The notes: generated by a model not told the origin, from the letters alone. Shown: positions 1-8,241, counted from the first letter of the stretch. The stretch is DNA of 64,000 nt from Glaciecola nitratireducens FR1064 (GCF_000226565.1 NC_016041.1:3348001-3412000), one strand, 5' to 3'. Program-made: numbers and translations.

Positions 1-1
1 T

Positions 2-2332
2 TTATCTGACTTACTGCCTGGCACTTATACGGTGACCGCAGATCCCGTTGTGGCACAAAATGCCGAGTTCGATGTTATTCCCGCCAGTATTTCATTTACT
101 GTCACTGCGAATAATACGACGGTCCAAGAACTCATCTATATGACTGATATTCAAAGTAAAGGCGTTATTACCAATTTTGGTAGTGTTTATGTGAACGGCG
201 TACGCTTTTCGACCGATGATACAACCATCTCGACTGATGATAATGATGATGCCAGTGAAGACGACTTGGACGTAGGCATGAACGTCACTGTAAAAGGCCG
301 TAAAACGGCAGACGGTTCTATTAGTACCGCTAGTCATATTGATTATAATGTGCATGCCGAAGGGCCGATAGAGTCGATTTCCTTGAGTGATAATCAGATA
401 GTCGTGCTTGGTCAGGTTTATCAAGTAGATTCGCGCACCGTTTTTGAAGATAAGCTATTTAGTGAATTAAAAGTAGCCGATGTAGTTGAAATTAGTGCCA
501 TAAAAAGCGCTGATGAGACATGGTTAGCCACACATATTGAGACCTCCGATGCAGCAGATACGTATAAGTTGATTGGCGAAATCGCTAACCTTGACGAAAG
601 CGGCCAAACCTTCAATGTCGGCAGCGTGTCGGTTGATTTTTCCCAAGCAGTTATTGAAGGCACCCTCGCCAATGGCGCTTTAGTCAAGATATCCTCAGCA
701 CAAGGCTTAGTAGATGGGGTCATCGTTGCTGATGAAGTTGAGCTTAAGGACGACAATAGCAATTCCGACAAATTAGCGTTGGATGGGATTATTAGCAGCC
801 TATCAGAGACTCAATTCGTAATCGCTGGAAAAACAGTGCAGTGGGATGAGAATACCCAATTTAGAGCTGGTAATAGCGATGATCTGAATGTTGGTATTAG
901 GGTTAAAATAGAAGGGACAGAGCTGGACGGAAATCTAGTCGCCAGCGTTATTCGTTTCGATAAGCAAGGCGAGATAGAAGTTAAAGGGGTGATACAAGCG
1001 ATTGACCTTGAGAGCAATACCCTCACCGTGTTGGACACAGTATTCTTAGTGGATGAATATAGCCAATTAAAAGATGACTCAGACTTGGACATCAGACGTT
1101 TTCGCTTAGACCTTCTTAGTATTGGAGACTTAGTTGAAATAGAGGCTTTTTCAAACGGTGATAACCTTATCGTTAAAACCTTAGAACGTGAAGAAACCGA
1201 TGCATCACGAAATAACGACGATGCTGAGGCCGAAATTAAAGGCCAAGTGATAGCAATTGATGGGCAAACCATTGAACTGCAGGGCGCAATAGTGACAACT
1301 GGTCAGTTTACTGAATATGAATTGGGTGATTCAGATGTTTCTGCAGACGTGTTCTTTGCGCAGTTGCTTGCGGGTGATTGGATAGAAGTGGAAGGTATTA
1401 AACAAGCAGACGGCAGCATCTTAGCTACCGACATTGAAACAAGTCGTGCAAATGGTGACAATGGTGATGATGAGTCTGGCGGTGTCGAGTTTTCTGGGCT
1501 TATTTCAAGTTTCGACTCGGTTGAATCCTTTACGGTTAACGGTCGCTTAATTACGACTGATGAACGCACTGTTTTTAAAGGCACTGCCTTTACAACCATT
1601 GCTGAAGGCGTAAGAGTTGAAGTTTATGGGCGTGAAGCGGACAATGGCGATATCCTTGCCACTCGCATCAAAATGGAAGACAACGATCACAGTGATGATT
1701 ACTCCGTTGAAATCGAAGGAGCACTTGAAGCTGACGCTGAAAATGGTCGATTAATCATTAATCAACAAACCGTGTTTTTCGATGTTTCTACCCAAATTTC
1801 AGATGGCAGCGAAGCGGACTTACTTCAAGGCACCTATGTTGAGATAAAAGCGAGCGTAGATGAAAACGGTACCCTATTTGCACTTAAAATTGAGATTGAA
1901 GATGGCGATGAGCAAAATAGTGCAGATGTTGAAGGGACCATTTCTGAATTACTCGACAATGGAGAAATCGTGGTTGAAGGCATTACCATTGTGCTAAATG
2001 AAATGACTGAATTTGAAAATGGCAACATTAGTCGTATTGAAGTTGGCGCCTATGTTGAGGTTGAAGGGCAGTTTAATGAGCAACAAAAGCTAGTCGCCAG
2101 AAAGATAGAGTTTTCTGATTCAGATGAATCTGAAATAGAAGGACGTATTAGCGCAGTACTCAGTGAGACTCAGTTTACTCTCGGAGACATTGTCATAGAG
2201 CATAATCAATACACTGCTTTCGAATATGGCTCTGCATCAGATATTTCGGTCGGCGTTGAAGTGGAGGTAGACGGTTTTGTCAATGATGAGGGTATTTTCA
2301 TCGCTGAAAAAATCGAATTCCAAGAGGATTAA
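2..2332 (+). CDS. Acidic repeat protein with ten DUF5666 units (5' end outside window)
   Basis: The reading frame is open from the left edge (LSDLLPGTYTVTADP precedes the first possible GTG start at 32), so the true start lies outside the window. The visible part holds about ten degenerate repeats of 65-75 residues, each following the plan E-G-x-I-(x)n-F/I-x-(hydrophobic)-G-x-x-(V/I) ... G-x-x-V-E-V-x-G-x-x-x-x-(G/N)-x-x-x-A-x-x-I-E. This pattern matches DUF5666 repeats, a small beta-rich domain of unknown function in secreted proteobacterial proteins. The first visible residues resemble the end of a DUF4382 or carboxypeptidase-regulatory-like beta domain. Repeats are joined by Asp/Glu/Asn-rich linkers, so the protein is very acidic, which fits a secreted, perhaps cation-binding, protein. 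A strong terminator follows the stop. Family assignment is fairly sure; function is unknown. Confidence 0.8.
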   Translation, partial: LSDLLPGTYTVTADPVVAQNAEFDVIPASISFTVTANNTTVQELIYMTDIQSKGVITNFGSVYVNGVRFSTDDTTISTDDNDDASEDDLDVGMNVTVKGRKTADGSISTASHIDYNVHAEGPIESISLSDNQIVVLGQVYQVDSRTVFEDKLFSELKVADVVEISAIKSADETWLATHIETSDAADTYKLIGEIANLDESGQTFNVGSVSVDFSQAVIEGTLANGALVKISSAQGLVDGVIVADEVELKDDNSNSDKLALDGIISSLSETQFVIAGKTVQWDENTQFRAGNSDDLNVGIRVKIEGTELDGNLVASVIRFDKQGEIEVKGVIQAIDLESNTLTVLDTVFLVDEYSQLKDDSDLDIRRFRLDLLSIGDLVEIEAFSNGDNLIVKTLEREETDASRNNDDAEAEIKGQVIAIDGQTIELQGAIVTTGQFTEYELGDSDVSADVFFAQLLAGDWIEVEGIKQADGSILATDIETSRANGDNGDDESGGVEFSGLISSFDSVESFTVNGRLITTDERTVFKGTAFTTIAEGVRVEVYGREADNGDILATRIKMEDNDHSDDYSVEIEGALEADAENGRLIINQQTVFFDVSTQISDGSEADLLQGTYVEIKASVDENGTLFALKIEIEDGDEQNSADVEGTISELLDNGEIVVEGITIVLNEMTEFENGNISRIEVGAYVEVEGQFNEQQKLVARKIEFSDSDESEIEGRISAVLSETQFTLGDIVIEHNQYTAFEYGSASDISVGVEVEVDGFVNDEGIFIAEKIEFQED

Positions 2333-2347
2333 AGTAAACCTTGCTAT

Positions 2348-2388
2348 AGCCCTAGCCGATAGTATTATCGTCCTAGGGCTTTTTGTTT
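2348..2388 (+). terminator. Rho-independent terminator after the DUF5666 gene
   Basis: A perfect 8-bp stem, AGCCCTAG (2348-2355) with CTAGGGCT (2373-2380), is extended by an inner CGATA/TATCG pairing and followed by TTTTGTTT. It begins 15 bp after the stop codon and lies about 40 bp before the start of the next gene, so the beta-barrel gene probably needs its own promoter or read-through. Confidence 0.85.
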
Positions 2389-2428
2389 ATTGAAAAGCAG
2401 AGCTATTACGCTAATAAAAGGAATAAAT

Positions 2429-3364
2429 GTGGACCCCAGATTTTCCAAATTCAGCATTGGCTTTTTATGCGCGCTAATGCTCATCAGTGATGCTAGCAAG
2501 TACCTGCACAGCAAAGAGAAAAGTGATTTTTCCTTTGGCGCTGAACTTGAGGCATCTGTTGGAAATGAGAGCAACGTGGTTGTCGAGGAAATAGATTTAA
2601 GCACAACCAGAGGTGATAGCTTTTTTGTTGTAAAAGCAAAAGGGGATATTGAATATGCTTTTAGTTCACAACACAGTGTCTCAGCGGGTATTTCCTATAC
2701 CGATAAAAATTACTTTGAAGCTGATAGATTTAGCCTTCAAACCACCCTATCCTCAGCGGGCTATAAATTTAAGCATGCTGATTACACCTTAAGTTTTGAT
2801 TACCGAAACGCCAGTGCGGACCTTGGTGGCAACGACTTTCTAACGCTTACTCATGTATCTCCCGCAATTTCATTTTTTCTTGATAAGAAAAATTTCTTAC
2901 GCTTGGCTTATACCAATATAGATAAAGAGCTTATTAATAATCCGACTCGCGATGCGCAAAGTGATGAAATTGGTGTTGATTACTATTATTTTTGGAATGG
3001 ATTGAGCGATTATTTTATTAGTTCCGTGAAGCTTAGGCAGGAAGACGCTATCGACCCTGTGTTTAATTTCAGCAGTTATCAGCTTCGCTTGGCATATAAG
3101 AAACGCTACTCAGTGAGTACTTATAAGCTTAGATTAACCGTCGAAGGAAAGTACCGAGAGCGAGATTTTAACGATCGTTTGAACCCCAGAATTAACGCAT
3201 TTCGCGCCGATGACAGGGCTACATTCAGCCTAAGTAACGAAGCTGAAATCATTGACGACTTGTTTTGGCACGTGGCGCTTTCCTATGTCAACAATGACTC
3301 AAATTTAGCTTCTGCTAGCTATAGTGAAACATCAGTGGCAAGCGGCATTTCATACCAATTCTAG
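2429..3364 (+). CDS. Outer-membrane beta-barrel protein, about 311 aa
   Basis: The protein is made of alternating amphipathic segments (for example HSVSAGISYTDKNYF and TYKLRLTVEGKYRERDF) and ends in S-G-I-S-Y-Q-F. A terminal Phe after a beta-strand is the usual outer-membrane barrel insertion signal. A hydrophobic stretch near the N-terminus (FSIGFLCALMLIS) could be the signal peptide, though no clear cleavage site is seen. I prefer the GTG at 2429 because AAAGGA lies 6 bp upstream; a TTG at 2390 would add 13 residues but overlaps the terminator T-tract. About 12-14 strands are likely. The C-terminal style resembles Slam/DUF560-like or generic OMP_b-brl barrels, but I cannot name the family. 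It sits between the DUF5666 protein and the convergent subtilase. Confidence 0.7.
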   Translation: MDPRFSKFSIGFLCALMLISDASKYLHSKEKSDFSFGAELEASVGNESNVVVEEIDLSTTRGDSFFVVKAKGDIEYAFSSQHSVSAGISYTDKNYFEADRFSLQTTLSSAGYKFKHADYTLSFDYRNASADLGGNDFLTLTHVSPAISFFLDKKNFLRLAYTNIDKELINNPTRDAQSDEIGVDYYYFWNGLSDYFISSVKLRQEDAIDPVFNFSSYQLRLAYKKRYSVSTYKLRLTVEGKYRERDFNDRLNPRINAFRADDRATFSLSNEAEIIDDLFWHVALSYVNNDSNLASASYSETSVASGISYQF

Positions 3365-3411
3365 AAAACCGGCACTTACCTTAGGTCTAAACAATGCTTA
3401 GCTGGCGTTAG

Positions 3412-5316
3412 CTAGTGCTGAGAAGAATACTGGCCTTTCTGCGTCAGAGCACCAAAACCATATACAATATCTTTTCCTGGGTCGCCAAGGTCGATAGTGA
3501 GGCTCATAAGCTCTTCAGTAAGCATTTTCTGAGAACTCTGGCTAACAGGAGCATCAGTTAATAAACTCAGCACCTGAGCCGTCACAAAGGGTGTTGCAAA
3601 GGAAGTGCCAGTAACACTAGCATATCCAGATTGATTATCTGCTGCGAGAATATTAACGCCATAAGAAGCAATATCGACTTGAGGCCCCCTGACGGCTCGA
3701 CGATACACACGGTTATTTTCTGAAATAGCGGTGACCCCAATAACACATTCATCCGCTGCAGGAAATAACGGTTCGGAGTGCGGACCATTGTTGCCAACCG
3801 CCGCCACAATAATAATGCCTTGTTGGCAATACTCTTCAATAGCTGCCGATAGCACCATGTTAGCTGGACCTGCTAAACTCATGTTAATTACTTTGACGTC
3901 TTGAGAAACCAACCAATCTAGGGAGTTGAGTAAACTTTCTGTAGTCGTTATATCGCCGCTGTCGTCATCATGAAAAAACACCGAAGCAGCATAGACGTCT
4001 ACATTACTCAACAATCCCATGAAGTCGTCACTTTGCCCGGCCAAAATACTGACCACAGAATTACCATGAGAACTCGATGATATCGGTGCCTTTTCTGAAA
4101 AATCTTTACTGGTGATATTGAGCCTGCGCAATGAGGGATGACTTGTGTGGATCTGCGTATCGACGATACCAACTTTCTGTCGTGTTGTTGGTGGCGTAAT
4201 GGATAGTAAGTTTCTGGGTATCTGCGCTTTGTTTTCTGACTGTGCGGACAATGCAGAGAGTGAATAGATATGATTAAGGTCGACAGCTCTTTCAGAGCTA
4301 TTTAAGTTCTTCAACAAAGCTATGCCGGCGGAATCTAATTTAAAGCTTCGCGGGGCTTCTACGCGCACTAAATCTTTATTTAAGCTAGGTAAAAAACGAC
4401 TGCTGATGATGCTATAACCATTCGCTTGCAGAAAGTCACTCTCGTTCGGCTCACTCAGTATTAGCCAATTATCGCTAAAGACTTTCTCATTGTTGTCATC
4501 TGCAGAGCCTTGTATGACATTTTCTAATTGCAAACTTGCCCGTTGCTCGATGATTTCATAGTAGCTATCGTCAACACTGAATGAACTGAGTTTTTCGACA
4601 CTATCGGCATCAAGATCGCTCTCTGTTTTATCTTCTATGTCATCTTCTGCATCGTCTTTAGAATCATCTTCAACCTTATCCTCAATTTCCTCTTCAGCGT
4701 CGTCTTCAATATCACCTCCAACGTGATCGTCGATTTTGTCTTCGGTGTCATCTTCTACATCGTCTTCAACGTCATCTTCTACACCGCCCTCGACATCATC
4801 TTCTACATCGCCCTCGACATCATCTTCTACATCGCCTTCAACGTCGTCTTCTACATCGTCCTCAACATCATCTTCTACATCGTCCTCGACATCATCTTCT
4901 ACATCGTCCTCGACATCGTCCTCGACATCGTCTTCTACATCGTCCTCGACGTCATCTTCTACATCGTCCTCAACGTCATCTTCTACATCGTCCTCGACGT
5001 CATCTTCTACATCGTCCTCAACGTCATCTTCTACATCGTCCTCGACGTCATCTTCTACATCGTCCTCAACGTCGTCTTCTGTAGCATTAAAATTAGTGCG
5101 TTGTGATAAATACAGGCTACCATAGGGGCCGCTTTTATTAATAAACTCAGCGAAATACCGAGTTACAAGGTCAAAGGCGGCTTCACTAACTGTCGTGTTT
5201 GCTTCGTCAGGTTCGGATAGCACGTTACGATGCTCTAGGCTCAAGGCAGCAGGAGATAACAACAAGGTACTTATTGTTAATGCCATTCGCTGATATGATT
5301 TGTTCTTTAAAACCAT
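3412..5316 (-). CDS. Secreted S8 subtilisin-like protease with Asp-Asp-Val-Glu repeat domain
   Basis: The catalytic triad is visible in order: Asp386 in GIVDTQIH, His417 in SSHGNSVV and Ser572 in GTSFATP, with the oxyanion Asn in VAAVGNNG. These are hallmarks of peptidase family S8, and the protease domain fills the C-terminal half (about 375-620). The N-terminus (MALTISTLLLSPAALS) looks like a Sec signal peptide. Residues 81 to about 190 are a tandem repeat of the tetrapeptide DDVE, about 27 copies, the last ones with Gly replacing Asp. This decays into a mixed acidic stretch ending near residue 245. No I9-type propeptide was recognised, although residues 285-370 could fold as one. The gene is divergent from the ECF sigma gene 103 bp away, which makes shared control likely. 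The ribosome site is weak. Confidence 0.85.
   Translation of the reverse strand: MVLKNKSYQRMALTISTLLLSPAALSLEHRNVLSEPDEANTTVSEAAFDLVTRYFAEFINKSGPYGSLYLSQRTNFNATEDDVEDDVEDDVEDDVEDDVEDDVEDDVEDDVEDDVEDDVEDDVEDDVEDDVEDDVEDDVEDDVEDDVEDDVEDDVEDDVEGDVEDDVEGDVEDDVEGGVEDDVEDDVEDDTEDKIDDHVGGDIEDDAEEEIEDKVEDDSKDDAEDDIEDKTESDLDADSVEKLSSFSVDDSYYEIIEQRASLQLENVIQGSADDNNEKVFSDNWLILSEPNESDFLQANGYSIISSRFLPSLNKDLVRVEAPRSFKLDSAGIALLKNLNSSERAVDLNHIYSLSALSAQSENKAQIPRNLLSITPPTTRQKVGIVDTQIHTSHPSLRRLNITSKDFSEKAPISSSSHGNSVVSILAGQSDDFMGLLSNVDVYAASVFFHDDDSGDITTTESLLNSLDWLVSQDVKVINMSLAGPANMVLSAAIEEYCQQGIIIVAAVGNNGPHSEPLFPAADECVIGVTAISENNRVYRRAVRGPQVDIASYGVNILAADNQSGYASVTGTSFATPFVTAQVLSLLTDAPVSQSSQKMLTEELMSLTIDLGDPGKDIVYGFGALTQKGQYSSQH
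4741..5076 (-). repeat. 12-bp tandem repeat encoding (DDVE)n
   Basis: About 27 head-to-tail copies of a 12-bp unit are read on the minus strand as GA(C/T)GA(C/T)GT(A/T/C)GA(A/G). Neighbouring copies alternate between two codon-usage types, giving a 24-bp higher-order period that is nearly identical at the promoter-proximal end (roughly 4920-5076) and more diverged at 4741-4860. The array stays in frame for any change in copy number. Repeat purity suggests recent expansion by slippage or unequal crossing-over. Confidence 0.95.
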
Positions 5317-5419
5317 GTGTATTTTTTATCCGATTATTACGATAGATAATGTATTTTTTTATTTATCGTTATTTTGAAATAAAACACAATGTCAAACGTT
5401 AGTAAAGTAGATTCGAGAA

Positions 5420-5920
5420 ATGGATAATATGGATACCAGAGCTTTGAAGTCGATGATCTTGGCGAACCTGCAGGATCTGCGTCGATTTGCTTATTCACTG
5501 ACAAGTGACGTCAATGATGCGGATGACTTAACTCAGATCGTTGTCGAACGCTTGCTAACTCGCCCGATTCCAGAAAACGTCATTCCATTATCTTGGATGT
5601 TTCGAATATGCAAAAACGCGTGGATTGATGAAATAAGGTCAAGAAAGGTGAGAGCGACAGACGATGCGGTTGACATATCGCAGATAGCATCCTCTAACAC
5701 TAATGATAATCAGCTTGAGGAAGCATCACAAAAGCAGCGTTTACAAATTGCTATCGATGAGCTGCCAGAGCCTTACAGGATGGTTATTAGCTTGATCATT
5801 ATGTCGGGCTTGTCATATGCAGAGACATCTCAGACCCTCGACTTGCCTATTGGTACAGTCATGAGTCGCATTTCGAGAGCACGAAAAAAATTAGCAGAAA
5901 AGCTAAGTGCAACAGATTAG
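5420..5920 (+). CDS. ECF-type RNA polymerase sigma factor, 166 aa
   Basis: This is a short sigma-70 family protein with only regions 2 and 4. Region 2 appears as RRFAYSLTSDVNDADDLTQ followed by the W-x-x-x-I-C-K-N-x-W-I-D-E-I-R segment of the -10 recognition helix. Region 4 is LPEPYRMVISLIIMSGLSYAE ending in the helix-turn-helix LPIGTVMSRISRARKKL. The next gene, 8 bp downstream, encodes the matching membrane anti-sigma factor, the usual ECF arrangement. It is divergent from the DDVE subtilase and likely controls itself and that gene. The ECF subgroup was not determined. The AT-rich gap 5317-5419 must hold both promoters. Confidence 0.9.
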   Translation: MDNMDTRALKSMILANLQDLRRFAYSLTSDVNDADDLTQIVVERLLTRPIPENVIPLSWMFRICKNAWIDEIRSRKVRATDDAVDISQIASSNTNDNQLEEASQKQRLQIAIDELPEPYRMVISLIIMSGLSYAETSQTLDLPIGTVMSRISRARKKLAEKLSATD

Positions 5921-5928
5921 GAGCAGCA

Positions 5929-6624
5929 ATGAAGAAATCAGATAGCGAGATAATATCAGCGTTTCTTGATAATGAATTAAGTGAACCAGAAGTAGCTATT
6001 TTTAAAAAACGACTGCAAGAAGATGCACTTTTTGCAAACGAGTTTGCAAAATACAGTGAAAATGATCTTGCACTAAAGCAGCATGTGTCTTTGATTGACG
6101 ATGTACCGGTGCCTGACTCTATTATGAATTTATTGAGAGATGCGGAACAAAACACACCAGCTAGTAATTCAAATATTGTGCAATTAGCTAGCTGGAGGGA
6201 TCCAAAGTGGTTGTCATTAGCAGCGTCATTCTTAATTGTTACCTTGTTTGCACCGGTAGTTTGGTATTCCAGCAATCAAGATAGTCCAAGTTTGGCCAAC
6301 ATACTTAGTAGCGAAGTGTCGGGTCAAACCATTGCATTAGATAGCAATACGCAAGTGGTTCTAGTAATGAGTTTTCAAGACAGACAGGGGAATTTTTGCA
6401 GGGAATACAGACTGTCGAAATCAACACGCAACGAACAAGCGGTAGCCTGTAATATTAATGGTAAATGGGAAACTCAAGTTAGCGACAGTATTCAAGTTGC
6501 ATCCAGTCAGACGTATCAAACAGCCTCAAGCGCGAGCTCAGAAAAAATTGAACGCTGGTTGGATGAAAATATGGACGACATTCCCTTTAGCACCCAAATG
6601 GAGCGCAAGAACTTAGCAAAATAA
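5929..6624 (+). CDS. Membrane-anchored anti-sigma factor, 231 aa
   Basis: The N-terminal part (SDSEIISAFLDNELSEPEVAIFKKRL) matches the anti-sigma fold start seen in RseA/ChrR-like partners (ISAFLDNEL). There is no zinc-binding HxxxCxxC motif. One transmembrane segment lies at about residues 88-108 (WLSLAASFLIVTLFAPVVWY), placing about 85 residues in the cytoplasm and about 120 in the periplasm. An AGGAG ribosome site overlaps the end of the sigma gene region, so the two are co-translated or nearly so. By analogy with RseA it would hold the ECF factor inactive until a periplasmic signal causes its release. The signal is unknown; the adjacent subtilase could be a target or an activator. Confidence 0.85.
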   Translation: MKKSDSEIISAFLDNELSEPEVAIFKKRLQEDALFANEFAKYSENDLALKQHVSLIDDVPVPDSIMNLLRDAEQNTPASNSNIVQLASWRDPKWLSLAASFLIVTLFAPVVWYSSNQDSPSLANILSSEVSGQTIALDSNTQVVLVMSFQDRQGNFCREYRLSKSTRNEQAVACNINGKWETQVSDSIQVASSQTYQTASSASSEKIERWLDENMDDIPFSTQMERKNLAK

Positions 6625-6720
6625 TAAAATGGCACCTTGAGAATATTCTTTATTTCCTGCTTAGCATGATTCTGCAGGTGCCAATGAAGGACGAATAAAC
6701 TATTAGCGAGCTTAACAGCA

Positions 6721-7266
6721 CTAAGAGGCTGAGCGGTCAATCATCATTTGCATCATGCCTTCCATCATTTTCATTCGTTTTTCCATCATATTATGGTGAG
6801 CTTCCATATCTGAGCACATACCATCTTTCATGCCTTTCATACCCTCCATACCTTTCATTCCCTTCATATCTTTCATACCCTCCATATCCATCATGCCTTT
6901 TGACTCGCTTTTAGAGGAGTGAGTATTTGCAGAGCTATTCATCATGGATTTGTGATTTTCGCCTGACATCCCAGTCATCATAGACATGCTAGCTTGCATT
7001 ACTTTCATATGTTCAGCCATAAGTGCAGTGCGTGCATCTGCTGTTTTCGCATTCATCATTTTTTCGTGCATTTCATGCATCTTTTTTAATTGTTTTTCCA
7101 AATCGTCTGCCGATCCATGCTCTGCAGATTCATCTAATGTTGACTCACCTTGATTGAGTCTCTGAGCATCATATTGATAGGTTGGGCTCAAGCTTGAAGT
7201 CGCAATAGCAGATGAAGCGAAAGATAAGCAAATACTTGTGGCAATTAAAGAGCGAGTAATATTCAT
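6721..7266 (-). CDS. Methionine/histidine-rich secreted protein, 181 aa
   Basis: An N-terminal signal peptide (SLIATSICLSFASSAIA) precedes a helical, charged region and a C-terminal half packed with Met, including M-K-G-M-x-G-M-K-G-M-K-D-G-M tandem units and an H-H-N-M-M-E-K-R-M-K-M-M-E-G-M-M-Q-M-M ending. Met- and His-rich periplasmic segments bind Cu(I)/Ag(I) in proteins such as CopA/PcoC-type factors and may also scavenge oxidants. No family name was recognised, so metal binding is inferred from composition only. The start is a clear ATG preceded by GAGGAA about 7 bp upstream. It is convergent with the anti-sigma gene; no other metal genes are adjacent. Confidence 0.75.
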   Translation of the reverse strand: MNITRSLIATSICLSFASSAIATSSLSPTYQYDAQRLNQGESTLDESAEHGSADDLEKQLKKMHEMHEKMMNAKTADARTALMAEHMKVMQASMSMMTGMSGENHKSMMNSSANTHSSKSESKGMMDMEGMKDMKGMKGMEGMKGMKDGMCSDMEAHHNMMEKRMKMMEGMMQMMIDRSAS

Positions 7267-7508
7267 GATAAATTCCTCTGATTAAAAATTATAAAATTAC
7301 GAATCGAATAGTTTCGTCAGCTTAATAATCGGCGTTTATCTAAACACAATGGTAAAACAGGCAAAAGAAGGGTAAAAAGGAGCCCTATAATATTAAGTTT
7401 AAGTTGCTTCAAAGCATTTTGTTAACGTCAACTGATGGCATATTGTTAGCATCTTGAAACAAGATGTTCTGTACGTTAAACAACATAAGGTAAAAATTAA
7501 CCTCTACC

Positions 7509-7549
7509 TTTCCAAAGCAATAGTTTCAGCGTACAATTGTAAGCTGAAA
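7509..7549 (+). promoter_or_regulatory. Promoter and FabR-like operator of trhA
   Basis: A near-perfect 26-bp palindrome occupies 7524-7549: arms TTTCAGC and GCTGAAA around the self-complementary core TACAATTGTA, with one mismatched pair (G7531/A7542). Its central 18 bp, AGCGTACAATTGTAAGCT, resemble the FabR operator (AGCGTACA...TGTxxGCT) that controls unsaturated fatty-acid genes in Gammaproteobacteria. The core's TACAAT (7532-7537) could be a -10 element, with TTTCCA (7509-7514) as -35 at 17 bp spacing, so a bound repressor would block the promoter. The rest of the 7267-7577 gap shows only a small CATCTTG/CAAGATG hairpin (7451-7467). Confidence 0.65.
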
Positions 7550-7577
7550 TTAATTTAAACGCATATAAGCAGCTATC

Positions 7578-8240
7578 GTGAAACAAACAGCAAGTCCAAA
7601 AACACATGAATATAGTCAATTGGAAGAGCGTTTAAACGCCTTAACTCACTTCCTCGGTTTTGCATTAGCGATTCTCGGCCTTAGTGCGCTTTTGATGAAA
7701 AGCAATGGCGCAGTTGAGGTAATATCTTCGATTATATTTGGTAGCTCAATGGTACTTCTCTTCGGCGCATCGACCTTGTATCACTGGGTTAGTAACCCCG
7801 CGTTAAAGCCCATTTTGAAACGCATTGATCATATTGCTATCTATCTGCTTATTGCTGGCACTTATTCACCCTTCTTAGTGGTTGCTATTGACGGTTGGGT
7901 TTCTACCGTTAGCATCATTACAATATGGATAGTTGCGCTATTTGGCGTTGGTTTTAAAGCCATTTTTAAAGATAAATATCCAAGGCTAGCGGTAACGACA
8001 TATGCAGTAATGGGATGGCTAGCTCTGCTAATTATTGTACCCATTTATAATGCTGTGCCGCTCACCGGCTTCATCTTTTTATTCCTAGGCGGGGTTGCTT
8101 ATAGCCTAGGTATTCCGTTTTACATGGCGAAACATAAGCATTACACCCATGCAATTTGGCATTTATTCGTGTTAATGGGCGCCGCTTGCCACTTCTACGC
8201 AATTTACGCTTTTGTGATTGGGCAGCCAACAAACGTCTAG
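7578..8240 (+). CDS. trhA: PAQR / hemolysin III family membrane protein TrhA
   Basis: This 220-aa protein has seven predicted membrane helices and the family's conserved polar residues: E-R-L-N-A-L-T-H near the N-terminus, S-T-L-Y-H-W in helix 2, R-I-D-H-x-x-I-Y-L-L-I-A-G-T-Y-S-P in helix 3, and H-A-I-W-H-L-F-V-L-M-G-A-x-x-H-F in the last helices. The His/Asp set forms a metal site in PAQR proteins. YqfA/TrhA is linked to membrane-fluidity homeostasis rather than haemolysis. The start is a GTG with a poor ribosome site, and no better in-frame start is seen. The upstream FabR-like palindrome fits control by unsaturated fatty-acid supply. Confidence 0.9.
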   Translation: MKQTASPKTHEYSQLEERLNALTHFLGFALAILGLSALLMKSNGAVEVISSIIFGSSMVLLFGASTLYHWVSNPALKPILKRIDHIAIYLLIAGTYSPFLVVAIDGWVSTVSIITIWIVALFGVGFKAIFKDKYPRLAVTTYAVMGWLALLIIVPIYNAVPLTGFIFLFLGGVAYSLGIPFYMAKHKHYTHAIWHLFVLMGAACHFYAIYAFVIGQPTNV

Positions 8241-8241
8241 C

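Noticed and set aside
4741-5076. CRISPR array.
   Set aside because: The repeats are 12 bp, contiguous and without unique spacers, and they encode protein in frame.
4723-5125. Plus-strand reading frames of about 127-129 codons across the DDVE repeat.
   Set aside because: A 12-bp repeat without stops is open in several frames at once; the translations are low-complexity and have no ribosome site. The minus-strand frame carries the signal peptide and protease domain.
6629-6694. TGGCACCT/AGGTGCCA inverted pair between the anti-sigma gene and the Met-rich gene as a terminator.
   Set aside because: The loop is very long and no T-tract follows on either strand.
6516-6740. A 74-aa minus-strand ORF overlapping the end of the anti-sigma gene.
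   Set aside because: It overlaps a supported gene, lacks a ribosome site and shows no domain.
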